Below are positions 27,072 through 36,532 of a stretch of 58,627 nt of DNA, piece by piece. Location of the stretch: assembly GCA_905480235.1 (NCBI GenBank), contig CAJQPP010000077.1, forward strand, positions 1 to 58,627, given 5' to 3'. Position 1 is the stretch's first letter. The number at the start of each line of letters is the position of its first letter. Position numbers and translations under genes: made by a program. The stretch comes from an uncultured Pirellulaceae bacterium (GTDB lineage Bacteria > Planctomycetota > Planctomycetia > Pirellulales > Pirellulaceae). The notes beneath the pieces are model-generated. The model saw only the letters and a program-made list of their open reading frames with translations. It had not been told where the DNA came from and searched no databases.

Positions 27072-27361
27072 GCGGCTAAATCTCCGGCAGCTTCCAAGCT
27101 CATCTCGCCTAGCAGCGACATACCGCGCTCGAGAGTTCTGAATTCCAAGGCCTACTCAACGCTCGTCAACCCAATCTACTAGCGACGCAATCGCTCGTTC
27201 GACCGGTACCACACCTCAGAAAATGCGACAAGGAAATCAATCCGACATTTTCCAACGAATGCGGTATGGTCCAACGCCGCCCCTGTAAAATTGGCAACCC
27301 TGGGAGCGAGTTCCCGTAAACCGAGAGGATCCATATTGAGTTCGCTTCGATCGGGCGCGAC
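27072..27361 (-). pseudogene. Decayed N-terminal fragment of a paralogue of the ATPase-like/GNAT gene
   Basis: Read in a single frame from about 27361 down, the sequence gives VAPDRSELNMDPLGLRELAP, then TGAALDHTAFVGK, three stop codons, IGLTSVE-stop-ALEFRTLERGMSLLGEMS and EAAGDLAA. The intact protein encoded at 22553-24073 has NTPDRIELKLDLPGLPELAP, AGRALDLAEFTG, IGVTIDAHALEFKILEHGIPLGGDL and DAGADI in the same order. The start codon is lost and the acetyltransferase part is absent. It must be a dead copy. Confidence 0.85.
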
Positions 27362-27504
27362 GATCCTCTGAAGATTTATGTGAGGACGAAGGAGTTGGTA
27401 GATGGGAACGCCTTGCTACCCGTTCATGGAGGGGTCGCTAAGGGGGAATTCCCCCATAGCGAAAAATAAGTGTCGCCTTCGAAACTGACAGCAACGGAGG
27501 AAAT

Positions 27505-28668
27505 TTAGCCGAGGAATTCCTCACGCAACGCGTCGCTGTCTTCGCCCAGTATGGCCGCCCGCGGTCGCTTTAGATCGCCGTCCAGAGAGCTGATGTGCAT
27601 CGGGTGTCCCGGGATTCGCATCCGCGTACCCTCAATTTCCAAAACCATGCGCCGAGCATGTGACTGTGCCGAATCGATGGCTTGAGATACCGTTCGCACC
27701 GACCCCGCCGGGATGCCCGCTTTTTGCAGCGATTCGGTTAGCTCCGCGCGACTTTTTTCGCAAACGGCCTGACCAATCGCTGCCAGCAATGCATCGCGAT
27801 TCGCAATTCGTTTGGCCAGTGTGCAAAAGCGTTCGTCTTCCAGCCAATCGTCGTGACCGAGAATCTTCGCTAGTCGTGCGAAAGAAGTTTCATCTGGAGC
27901 GCAGATCGCCAGCGGGCCATCCTGAGCTTCGAAAATGTCGAAGGGTATGATGTTCGGATTGCCGTTACCCATGCGATGCGGTTCGGTGCCATTGGCTAGG
28001 TACTCGAAAATATGCATGCCTAAAATTCCGAGCAAGGAATCGAGCATGGCGATATCCACACGCGAGCCTTCGCCCGATGTCTTACTTTGGACCAAAGCCG
28101 CATTGATCGCGGCGAAAGCATTGGTGCCGGAGAGATAATCGGCCAGCGATGTTCCGGTAAGTACGGGCGGTCCATCCGCAAAACCCGTGACGTTCATCAA
28201 TCCGGATTCCGCTTGAATTACGACATCGTAAGCCCCTTCCCAGTAATCGGGTCCTGTCTGACCAAACCCGCTGATGGAAGCGTAAACCAGCGCGGGGTTA
28301 ATTGCCTGGACTGCTTCCCAGCCTAAACCCCAGCGTTCCAGCGTTCCCGGACGAAAGTTTTCCACCAGGACATCAGCCTTGCGCAAGATTGCCTCGATTA
28401 GGGGGCGATCTTCGGGGCTCTCAAGATCCGCTGCTAGGCTCTCTTTGCCATGGTTGAACGTGTTATAGAATTCGGGTTGACCATCAACCATGGGAGGAAA
28501 GGCTCTGGCGCTATCCCCATGAGGGGGCCGCTCAATTTTGATGACGCGAGCTCCCATCTCAGCCAACAACATCGTGCAATAAGGCCCAGAGAGGGCATGG
28601 GTCAGGTCCAATACCAGGATGCCGTTAAGGGGACCACGGCGTACTGCGTGTTTCGTCTCTTTTACCAT
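27505..28668 (-). CDS. CaiB/BaiF-family (class III) CoA-transferase
   Basis: 387 residues from the ATG at 28668 (GGAAAA about 8 nt upstream); a GTG 21 codons earlier is possible but adds no domain. The N-terminal motif GILVLDLTHALSGPYCTMLLAEMGA, followed by VIKIERPPHGDSAR, is the CoA-binding Rossmann-like part. VLVENFRPGTLERWGLG and YASISGFGQTGP are family hallmarks. Enzymes of this family move CoA between carboxylic acids (formyl-, carnitine-, succinyl-CoA and others) through an Asp-bound intermediate. No dehydrogenase or ligase neighbour indicates the substrate. Confidence 0.92.
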   Translation of the reverse strand: MVKETKHAVRRGPLNGILVLDLTHALSGPYCTMLLAEMGARVIKIERPPHGDSARAFPPMVDGQPEFYNTFNHGKESLAADLESPEDRPLIEAILRKADVLVENFRPGTLERWGLGWEAVQAINPALVYASISGFGQTGPDYWEGAYDVVIQAESGLMNVTGFADGPPVLTGTSLADYLSGTNAFAAINAALVQSKTSGEGSRVDIAMLDSLLGILGMHIFEYLANGTEPHRMGNGNPNIIPFDIFEAQDGPLAICAPDETSFARLAKILGHDDWLEDERFCTLAKRIANRDALLAAIGQAVCEKSRAELTESLQKAGIPAGSVRTVSQAIDSAQSHARRMVLEIEGTRMRIPGHPMHISSLDGDLKRPRAAILGEDSDALREEFLG

Positions 28669-29268
28669 GTCAATTTTCCGTACTGGGGTGGTGGTGACAG
28701 CAACGCTCAAGGTTGGGTCTTTAGTTGCCACGAGAACTGAGCTAATGCCCTACTCTGCTATTTAATCGGAGGCTCAGCTTGCCATTGATTCCGTTTTTGA
28801 AACGGAGCCAATTTGGCGAAATCGGTGCCGATGGCAAAATCGGTTGCCAAAGCTCTCTAATTTGCCGGATTTTATTCGCTGTTAACGCTCGCGTGAATGC
28901 CCCCCTAGGGACGGGGTGTTTTTTGCCGCATGGGTCTCACAAGGTAGAGCGTTGGGTCGACTTTCACTCTCTCGTGATGGCATTCTAGAATTTACCGGAT
29001 TGCCAGAAACCCTAGAGCCCCATGGATCAGCGCGCGCCTTTCATTATCTCGAACTGCTTGAAACAATCCGTTTCCCCACGTGAATGATGAGTTGTTGGCA
29101 AAAAAATGATGTCAAAGCCGCATTTTTCCACCAAGATTTGTGCTCTGCAAAGGAATAAAGGTGACATAATTTCGGGCAGACGAAAAACCAACGGCGATCG
29201 CCTCCCCCGGCGAAACAGTGGTCGATCTAAGACACTAGCCATCCAAAAAATCTATTCGGGTAAAACTC
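28669..29268. other. Divergent intergenic region
   Basis: It separates the CoA-transferase and DUF1559 genes. A four-pair GC hairpin followed by six T lies near 28900-28924 on the + strand, but no + strand gene precedes it. Nothing else was recognised. Confidence 0.45.
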
Positions 29269-31719
29269 ATGTTTAGTATGGCATTTACGGAACTCGCGTT
29301 GCTAATTCTCTTTTCTACGGGAGGACAAACAGGTATTCCGTTGGGAATGCCTCCGGGCCCAGAAGATCCGATGATGGCTCAATTCGCCCCGGAAAATTGT
29401 CTGCTCTATACGACTTGGTCTCCTACGACGGCGATCGATCCTTCCAAAAACGTCACCGAAGCGTGGATGGCACAGGCAGAAGTTCAGACCTCGTTCAGTC
29501 GCCTGAAAGAGGCCGTGCGAAAGTTAGCAGAAGGCGGCGACGCCGAAGAAGCGGCCTTTGGCAGAGTGGGAACCGAACTTGCTGAAAAGTGTTTATCCCG
29601 TTCCGTTGGCTTTTACCTAAGTAAATTTGGAGCCCTCGATGCAGGCCCCGTTTTCGAGGGAGGGGCGTTGGTTGATCTCGGTTCTGGCAACCGTCAATTG
29701 ATGATAGATATTACCGAGGTGGTTACCAAATTGGCCGCCGATGATGGTTATCAAGTCGATACATTCGAACATGAGGACGTAGCATGCTGGACGTTTACAA
29801 CGGAACGCATGGAAATAAAAAATACCCTCACCTGGGGATTCATCAATGAAAGATATCTGGCGATCACCGTTGGTGAGGGCGAGATGCAGCGTTTGATCGG
29901 AAATGTAAAAACCGATGCCCCCGCCTGGCTGATTGAATTGCGTGATGAGTTGTCAGTGGATCGAGTTTCTAGTGTGACTTGGGTAAATATTGTCGGCTTC
30001 CTGAAAGTATTTCGTCAGATTGCCGCCACGGAAGGTGGGCCAAATAATGAGCCGGAGCCAATTTTTCAAGTCTTGGGCTTGGAACAACTGAAAACGGCCG
30101 GCTGGCTCAGCGGACTGGACGCCGATGGTTTTATTTGTCGCGGCACGATTCACACAGAGGGTGAACTTAAAGGGATTATGGCTTTGGTTGCTGAAGAATC
30201 GCTTACACCAGAAGTCCTTGGAAAGGTTGCAGACGATCGTATGGTCGCGCTGGGAGCTCGAGTATCCGTGCCGCAGATTTTACAACTCATCCGCGATCTT
30301 GACGGCATGGATGAACGATCAGCGGGCCGGGTCGATCAGGATATCGCAGACTTGGGTACTGCGATCGGAATCGATATCGAAGAAGATGTGATCAGCAATT
30401 TTGACGAATACGCTTATCTCTATGGTTCGATTAATATTACCAATCCCACCGCAGGCTGGGTTTTGGGAATCGGCATTGCTGGAGAGATGGCGTTTACGGA
30501 AACCTACACCAAAATTAACGAGTTTATAGAAACAATCTATGAAGGTTCGGATGCGATGGCCTTTAGTGAGTCGGACGTCGCAGACACCACGGTTTACTCT
30601 TTGAAAGATATCAGTGGGTGGGGTTTCATGCCCAATTTCTCATGGGCGTTATCCGACGGTGAGCTATTAATTACCATGGACCGCTCCACGATTCGCAGGC
30701 ATTTGCGGCGTGAATCGCTCGCCGATGATGCGTTGGTAAAAGATGAGTGGTTTTCTCGTTGTTTCTCACCGCCGAGTAGTGACGCAGAGGGACCCTTGAT
30801 GGTCTCCTACGTCGATATACCTTCGTTGATTAAAATAGGCATGCCGCTGCTGGGCACCTTTGGGAATGATTTGTTTCCCGAGGAGCTGGATTTTTCCATC
30901 GCCGACCTGCCCTCGAGTAAGATTTTGACAAAGCAGATGAAACCGAATCTGGCAGCGTTATACCGCACCCCTGAGGGGTTCGAAATCGTGCAACGACAAA
31001 CCTACCCTGGGGGCACGCCCGGTTCGTTTTTGGGAGGGGCTACCGTCAGTTTGATGCCAGCATTTCTGACAGTACGGAAAGCAGCAGCCCGTACCGATTC
31101 AGCCAATCGCATGCGGCAACTGTTGCTCGCGATGCACAACTACCATGATGTTCACGGTGCATTGCCAGCCCGTTTTTCCCAAGACAGTGACGGCAAGCCA
31201 TTGTTGAGCTGGCGTGTCCACATTCTGCCGTTTATCGAAGAAGGGGATTTATACAACGAATTTCATCTGGATGAGCCATGGGATAGTGAACACAACAAGG
31301 CGTTGGTGGCACGTATGCCGCAAGCTTTTTCGCATCCGCGAGCGAGATTGGATAGCGGGAAAACGGCTTACCTTGTTCCTACAGGGAATAGCGTCATCCA
31401 ATCGCCAGAAGATTCGGTCGATGACACCGCTTACCCGACAGGCTTAAATCTGGAACGAATTACTGATGGGTCCAGTCGGACAGCGATGGTGCTTGAGGCT
31501 GACCCAGACAACGCTGTGATCTGGACCCAACCCAATGATTATGATTGGGAAGGCACGGAAGATCCGGAAAGTGGTCTTTTCCATGGATGGGGCGATGGCG
31601 TGAATGTCGGATTGGCGGATGGCAGTATCCACTACATTAAATTCACCAGTTTGCGGGAAGTCTTCAGAATTCTGATGGAACCCAATGACGGTGAAGTTGC
31701 TCTTTGGTCGGACGACTAG
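29269..31719 (+). CDS. Secreted DUF1559-domain protein with a long N-terminal domain
   Basis: 816 residues with an N-terminal hydrophobic export segment. The first 600 residues form a large alpha/beta domain with pseudo-repeats, resembling the DUF3352-type proteins of planctomycetes. The C-terminal 190 residues are DUF1559: RMRQLLLAMHNYHDVHGALP, LSWRVHILPFIEE, LYNEFHLDEPWDSEHN, ITDGSSRTAMVLE and VNVGLADGSIHYI. DUF1559 is a planctomycete-expanded family, usually behind a type II pseudopilin-like helix; here no prepilin motif precedes it. The function is unknown. Confidence 0.85.
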   Translation: MFSMAFTELALLILFSTGGQTGIPLGMPPGPEDPMMAQFAPENCLLYTTWSPTTAIDPSKNVTEAWMAQAEVQTSFSRLKEAVRKLAEGGDAEEAAFGRVGTELAEKCLSRSVGFYLSKFGALDAGPVFEGGALVDLGSGNRQLMIDITEVVTKLAADDGYQVDTFEHEDVACWTFTTERMEIKNTLTWGFINERYLAITVGEGEMQRLIGNVKTDAPAWLIELRDELSVDRVSSVTWVNIVGFLKVFRQIAATEGGPNNEPEPIFQVLGLEQLKTAGWLSGLDADGFICRGTIHTEGELKGIMALVAEESLTPEVLGKVADDRMVALGARVSVPQILQLIRDLDGMDERSAGRVDQDIADLGTAIGIDIEEDVISNFDEYAYLYGSINITNPTAGWVLGIGIAGEMAFTETYTKINEFIETIYEGSDAMAFSESDVADTTVYSLKDISGWGFMPNFSWALSDGELLITMDRSTIRRHLRRESLADDALVKDEWFSRCFSPPSSDAEGPLMVSYVDIPSLIKIGMPLLGTFGNDLFPEELDFSIADLPSSKILTKQMKPNLAALYRTPEGFEIVQRQTYPGGTPGSFLGGATVSLMPAFLTVRKAAARTDSANRMRQLLLAMHNYHDVHGALPARFSQDSDGKPLLSWRVHILPFIEEGDLYNEFHLDEPWDSEHNKALVARMPQAFSHPRARLDSGKTAYLVPTGNSVIQSPEDSVDDTAYPTGLNLERITDGSSRTAMVLEADPDNAVIWTQPNDYDWEGTEDPESGLFHGWGDGVNVGLADGSIHYIKFTSLREVFRILMEPNDGEVALWSDD

Positions 31720-32065
31720 TGAGACGGAGAACGCCCCGGCCGTTTGTGTAAAACTTGGTATGCGACCTGCAATCGGCGGGGTTGAGGCGTGGCGTTTTTG
31801 ACTCAACAGAGTGGCTGCGCTCCACGTACGTTTGTTATTCCTTTGCCATTCCTGCCGATATGCACGCTTGGAAGGCCTCTATTTGCCGCATTAATCTGGC
31901 TGTTATTGGTTTGGGAGCGTTGGTGGCAAATTTCAAAACCGGCCTTTTTTAGGCTTCGAGGTATAATAGTAAAGTGGGCGGGTTCATTGACTTGGCCTGA
32001 TACCGTCGGCCAGCGCGGTGAGAAATGGCCGCTGTCGCGATCACTTTTCTTTTCTTGATTTCTCC
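31720..32065. other. Intergenic stretch, no feature recognised
   Basis: Presumed promoter region of the haloperoxidase-like gene. No hairpin or operator-like repeat is evident. Confidence 0.45.
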
Positions 32066-34597
32066 ATGATTCCTTTTCACTCAAGACGGTCTCCAGAGAC
32101 CGTCCAATCATTTTCTTTTGAGCAGCTTGAACCGCGGCAAATGCTGGCCGGTAACGTTTCTGCCTACGCCAATGACGGCTTGCTATTTGTTATCGGTGAC
32201 TCGTCTCCCAACATTGTCCAGATTGTCGGGACGGCTCAAGGCGTTGAGGTATCGGGCACCGATACGACGATCAACGGCTCACAGTCCGTGGTCAGCATTA
32301 ATGGTCATTTTCGGCATGCCTTCATTCAAATGAATCGAGGGGATGATATCGCCACGGTTCAAAATCTGAACGTGCAGAAAAAACTCAAGCTGCAAGGAAA
32401 TGCCGGCAGCGACGAACTGCGTGTCAGTAATATATCGGCAGGCCAGTTCGAAACGTGGTTGGGTGTCGGAGATGATGTCCTGGAGTTTCAGGGCGTGCGG
32501 ACATCCGGTGATATTCGAGTCACCATGGGTTCGGGTGACGATATTTTTTCTGCGGAAAATGTGGTTGCCGGTCGAGAGTTAAAGATCCTCGGTGATGCAG
32601 GCAATGATCTATTTGCCGCCGACGATCTCTACTCCAAGCGTCCGTTTCACCTTGATATGGGCGATGGTAACGATGAATGCGTGTTTGCCGGCTTGGTAGA
32701 TATTTGGAAGACGTCTGAGATTCATCTCGGTAACGGCAACGATTTTTTTGCGGCGGTGCCGAACGAAACGAATGACCGGTCCGATTTTAGACTTCGGTTT
32801 GTTTTGGACGCCGGCGCAGGTAATGATCAAGTCGCATTCGATTCTGGGGTGACGTTGCATAAAGCCTCAGCCATCAATGGCGGTTCGGGTACCGACGCCT
32901 TGCAACGTGGCGGAGCCAATATTCAAGGGCGCTCTCAAGTCAAGCACTTTGAATCGGGGCAAGTCCCCAATCTTTCGTCCAGAATTGATGACGTCGTAAC
33001 TCGATTACTGAGCGAGGACCTTGATCCATTTGAACGGGCGCAACCTGTTCAGTTGGAACTCGATCCGGAGACGCAACTTGTTTCCGTTGCCGATCCATCA
33101 CCGACCGTATCAGTGCTTTGGGATGAGGCTATCCAACAGGCCGTGATCAATACGGCTCCCGGTCCGACCATCGCTTCTCGAGCGTATGCGATGCTGCATA
33201 CCGCGATGTTTGACGCGTGGTCGGCGTACGATCTGTCGGCAATTTCAACGGTCTTGGCAGATGATCTGCAACGACCGGTTTATGAGATTTCCGAAGCCAA
33301 CAAAGAACAGGCCATGAGCTTCGCTGGATATCGGGTGGCCGAGGATCTCTTTCAAAGTGAAGTCCAGTTGTTTGACGCCTTGATGGAGCAACTTGGTTAC
33401 GACCCCGCTAATCAAACTACTGATATTACGACCGCCGCCGGTATCGGTAACGTTATGGCTCGTGAGCTCATTGCGTTGCGTAACCAAGATGGAGCTAATC
33501 AGTTGGGCGACGATCCCGCCGGGACTCCCGGAGTGGCTTACTCCGATATTACCGGCTATGAACCTGCGAACGAAGTTGGTGAGACAACGGAAATCGATCT
33601 CTGGACACCGGAAAGGGTGCCCATTGATTCGGAGCCTGGCTCGGAAAATGACATTCAGAAATTCCTCACACCGCATTGGGGTGAGGTCGATTCATTTAGT
33701 TTGAAATCGGGCAGCGAGTTCCGTCCTGTCAAACCAGAACCCTTCCTGCTTGTGGATGGCACGGTTGACCTAGCGGCAAAAACAATCACGCTGGCCGATA
33801 ATTCGGTGATTGACATCGAACCTGCCATAGTCGGGACCATTATCAATCCCGCATTTATTGAACAGGCAGAAAGAGTTGTTGAGCTGAGCGCGAATCTGAC
33901 CGACGAACAGAAAATGGTTGCCGAGTTTTGGGAAGACGGCACGGAAACATCTTTTCCGCCGGGCACGTGGATGACATTTGGACAATTCACCTCGGCCCGT
34001 GACAACCACAGAATTGACGATGATGCAAAGTTGTTTTTCGCGTTAGGTAATGCCGTTTTCGATGCGGGAATCGCGACTTGGGAAGCCAAGATTACTTATG
34101 ACTATGCACGCCCGGTTCGCGTGATTCGAGGCTTGGGCGAATTAGGTTTGATCGGTGAATTTAATACAACGCTAGGGGGCTATGCCATTGATGCATGGAC
34201 TCCTGACGGTGGGACGCAAACCATTTTGGCGGAGGACTTTCTAACTTATCAAACACCCGGCAGTGATCCCTCACCACCGTTTGGCGAATATACATCAGGG
34301 CACAGCGCATTTAGCGCAGCGGGTGCAGAGATCCTAAGGCTATTCACCGAAAGTGATTTCTTTGGTGCTTCCGTTTCCTTTGCTCCGGGTGAATCAAGAT
34401 TTGAGCCCAATATCACTCCGACTAACGAAGTCACCTTGGCTTGGGACTCCTATCGACTTGCCGCAGACGAAGCTGGAAGATCCCGTTTGAACGGAGCGAT
34501 TCATTTTGATGACGGAGATATTAATGGAAGAACGCTCGGTACATTAGTGGGTCGATCGGTATGGGATCGTGCTCAAGAGTTCATCAATAAAACCTAG
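32066..34597 (+). CDS. LEPR-XLL surface protein: RTX-like repeats fused to a vanadium-haloperoxidase/PAP2 domain
   Basis: 843 residues from the ATG at 32066. LEPRQML at 21-27 is the planctomycete N-terminal sorting-type motif (LEPR-XLL). Residues about 90-290 hold degenerate calcium-binding-type turns (GSGDD, GDAGNDLF, GDGNDE, GNGNDFF, GAGND, GGSGTD). The C-terminal 490 residues are a vanadium-dependent-haloperoxidase-like helical domain: WDEAIQQAVINTAPGPT, AYAMLHTAMFDAW, then TSGHSAFSAAG (His746) and RLNGAIHFDDGDINGRTLG (His813), the two vanadate-site His motifs. Known homologues oxidise halides with hydrogen peroxide or act as acid phosphatases. The location should be the cell surface or exterior. 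Confidence 0.88.
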   Translation: MIPFHSRRSPETVQSFSFEQLEPRQMLAGNVSAYANDGLLFVIGDSSPNIVQIVGTAQGVEVSGTDTTINGSQSVVSINGHFRHAFIQMNRGDDIATVQNLNVQKKLKLQGNAGSDELRVSNISAGQFETWLGVGDDVLEFQGVRTSGDIRVTMGSGDDIFSAENVVAGRELKILGDAGNDLFAADDLYSKRPFHLDMGDGNDECVFAGLVDIWKTSEIHLGNGNDFFAAVPNETNDRSDFRLRFVLDAGAGNDQVAFDSGVTLHKASAINGGSGTDALQRGGANIQGRSQVKHFESGQVPNLSSRIDDVVTRLLSEDLDPFERAQPVQLELDPETQLVSVADPSPTVSVLWDEAIQQAVINTAPGPTIASRAYAMLHTAMFDAWSAYDLSAISTVLADDLQRPVYEISEANKEQAMSFAGYRVAEDLFQSEVQLFDALMEQLGYDPANQTTDITTAAGIGNVMARELIALRNQDGANQLGDDPAGTPGVAYSDITGYEPANEVGETTEIDLWTPERVPIDSEPGSENDIQKFLTPHWGEVDSFSLKSGSEFRPVKPEPFLLVDGTVDLAAKTITLADNSVIDIEPAIVGTIINPAFIEQAERVVELSANLTDEQKMVAEFWEDGTETSFPPGTWMTFGQFTSARDNHRIDDDAKLFFALGNAVFDAGIATWEAKITYDYARPVRVIRGLGELGLIGEFNTTLGGYAIDAWTPDGGTQTILAEDFLTYQTPGSDPSPPFGEYTSGHSAFSAAGAEILRLFTESDFFGASVSFAPGESRFEPNITPTNEVTLAWDSYRLAADEAGRSRLNGAIHFDDGDINGRTLGTLVGRSVWDRAQEFINKT

Positions 34598-34604
34598 CCG
34601 GAAA

Positions 34605-34621
34605 AGAGACCTAAGGTCTCT
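34605..34621 (+). terminator. Hairpin directly after the haloperoxidase gene
   Basis: AGAGACC and GGTCTCT around a TAA loop begin 8 nt after the stop codon. No U-run follows, so it is only a candidate terminator. Confidence 0.35.
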
Positions 34622-34705
34622 CCTAAAACGATTGGCCTTGGAACCAGGCTTTGCCTTTAGCAATTCTTAACGCGACATCACGTGGGTTCGATGAGATCGG
34701 TTACT

Positions 34706-36076
34706 CTAAAATTCCCAAAGCACATCGCACGAAAATAACCATTGCTTGGCGGCCGTGTTATCGTCATAGGAAAGCGGCTGATCCTGAGGCTGATAGGGTG
34801 ATTGCCAATCGTAACGCAGCTCGGGTCGGAATCTTACGTGCGGACGCGCCTGCCAATTCAATCCCAATGTGACGTCGTAGTAGTTCCCCGAGGCCGCCAA
34901 CTGTGAGGAGTCGACGCCCGTTAATCGGCCCCCATTATTTTGTAGCCATTCAACGCGTATGCCCGATTTCCATTTCTCATTTATCTTGTAAACGAGGTAA
35001 TTCGCAAGGGAGTAACACTGGTAGTTATCCGTGGGATTGGATGGCACCTGCCGCGAATTGCTGGTTAATAAGTCATGCTCCATGATGTAGTCGATTCGAT
35101 CGGTAACCTGATGATTCAAAATCAGCGAGTAATACATCACTAGAGAAGTGTCTTCGACCACTTGGGTCCTTTGGATTCCATCTTGGTAATCCAGTTGAAG
35201 TTGAGTCTTCTTATCTCGCGAAGTCCACGAAACACTACCGGCATAACTGACCGAGTGATTGATGTTATTCAAGGTGCCCCATCCCAAATTCGGACCAAAG
35301 CGAAACGTCCATTGATCCGTTAACGGGTATTCAAAAAGCAAACCAGTCGGCGAGCCCGGCTGCAGATTATCGCACAGCAGGTGGGAATAGAAAAAGTTTG
35401 CCGGTGCATATCCCGTTTCCTGACCAATCGGGCTAACGTAGTTTCCGATCTTTACGCTAAGGCCTTTTCCGATTGGTAAGAACAAATTCAAATGAGCTTG
35501 GCGAAAAGCCAGCTTGTAAAAACGACTCGCATCGTCAGAAACCATGTTGTCCGCAAATCCATCGACCGTCATAAAACGCGCATCGGTACCATAAACGAGA
35601 TCCGCGCGACCACCCAATTGAAAGGTTTGCTGTTGGTCTGATATTTTCTTCTCAGCCACGACATAGATGGCGTTCATTTGGTAAGCATTGGAACGGTAAT
35701 TGTTGAATACCAGGCCGTTATTGCGATCAACCGGGGATGCAGGATTCCAAGTGAATCCTTGATCGACGTATCCATAGATATGGAAGTCTTTTCCACCGAG
35801 GTCCGAGATGCGATCCATCCACTGCGATACTGGATGGGCGGCATTCCTGTTGGGCTTTGAACCATCGAGGGAGCCATGAGTCTCCCGGCGAACCGGTGTC
35901 CAGTCACTAGGACTTACGTTATCTAATGTCGAATTACTATCGACGGTCAGTAGGACAGCCTCTTGCGGACGCGCATGCGATATTGTGCACAGACACATAC
36001 ACAAAACGTAACTGCTTAACGCAAAGATTGCCGGAGGAATTATCCGCAGGCGGTTTTTAGGAGTCAGGCTGTGCAT
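34706..36076 (-). CDS. OmpL-like (BBP2 family) outer-membrane beta-barrel porin
   Basis: 456 residues from the ATG at 36076 with a signal peptide (about residues 11-32); an in-frame ATG at 36181 lacks support. From about residue 90 the protein alternates polar and hydrophobic residues with many Tyr, Trp, Asn and Gln, typical of a barrel: YGYVDQGFTWNP, QLGGRADLVYGTDAR, FRQAHLNLFLPIGKGLSVKI, GNYVSPIGQETG, FRFGPNLGWGTL. The final residue is Phe (CDVLWEF), the classic C-terminal outer-membrane insertion signal. It is presumably a passive pore for small solutes. It converges with the haloperoxidase gene. Confidence 0.85.
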   Translation of the reverse strand: MHSLTPKNRLRIIPPAIFALSSYVLCMCLCTISHARPQEAVLLTVDSNSTLDNVSPSDWTPVRRETHGSLDGSKPNRNAAHPVSQWMDRISDLGGKDFHIYGYVDQGFTWNPASPVDRNNGLVFNNYRSNAYQMNAIYVVAEKKISDQQQTFQLGGRADLVYGTDARFMTVDGFADNMVSDDASRFYKLAFRQAHLNLFLPIGKGLSVKIGNYVSPIGQETGYAPANFFYSHLLCDNLQPGSPTGLLFEYPLTDQWTFRFGPNLGWGTLNNINHSVSYAGSVSWTSRDKKTQLQLDYQDGIQRTQVVEDTSLVMYYSLILNHQVTDRIDYIMEHDLLTSNSRQVPSNPTDNYQCYSLANYLVYKINEKWKSGIRVEWLQNNGGRLTGVDSSQLAASGNYYDVTLGLNWQARPHVRFRPELRYDWQSPYQPQDQPLSYDDNTAAKQWLFSCDVLWEF

Positions 36077-36181
36077 CAAACAAAACGGGGCTGAGACTGA
36101 GCCAAATGGTCGATTCAATCCATCGAACCGGCGGGGAATTTTTCGCGAAGTAATACTCACTAAGGACTCGCTTATGTTCAT

Positions 36182-36532
36182 CTATCGACAAAAAAGCGAG
36201 GTGGCGGGGCTATAAATTGATTTTCTCAAGTCGAAGTCGCGATGAAAAAACAACATTGCCGGCAACGTTGGTCCGAAGTGTGTCAGCCTGAGCAGTATGG
36301 GCGGTTCGGGAGGTTTTCGGTGCTGGCATGCGGTGCATGCGCTAACGTACCGCATGCAATAGAGACCAATATTCCAATCCTTATCCTGCGGCGGTTTGCC
36401 AAGCCGGTAAGGCTAAAAGCAGGACGCAGAAATTTAAGGACTCGGCAATCGGTTTGCTGAATTGAAAAATAGATTGCCGGCTGGGACTTCAACCAGCAGT
36501 CACGCTATGGGAGCTAATGGATGCCCTGGTTT
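36182..36532. other. Intergenic stretch with a 9-bp inverted repeat
   Basis: GCATGCGGT (36326-36334) and ACCGCATGC (36349-36357) form an inverted repeat 250-280 nt upstream of the porin start, itself built on the self-complementary GCATGC. It could be an operator or mRNA hairpin for the porin gene; no regulator is implied by the context. Confidence 0.4.

Noticed and set aside
28900..28924. GC hairpin followed by six T on the + strand
   Set aside because: The stem is only four pairs and no + strand transcript precedes it; the adjacent genes are divergent.
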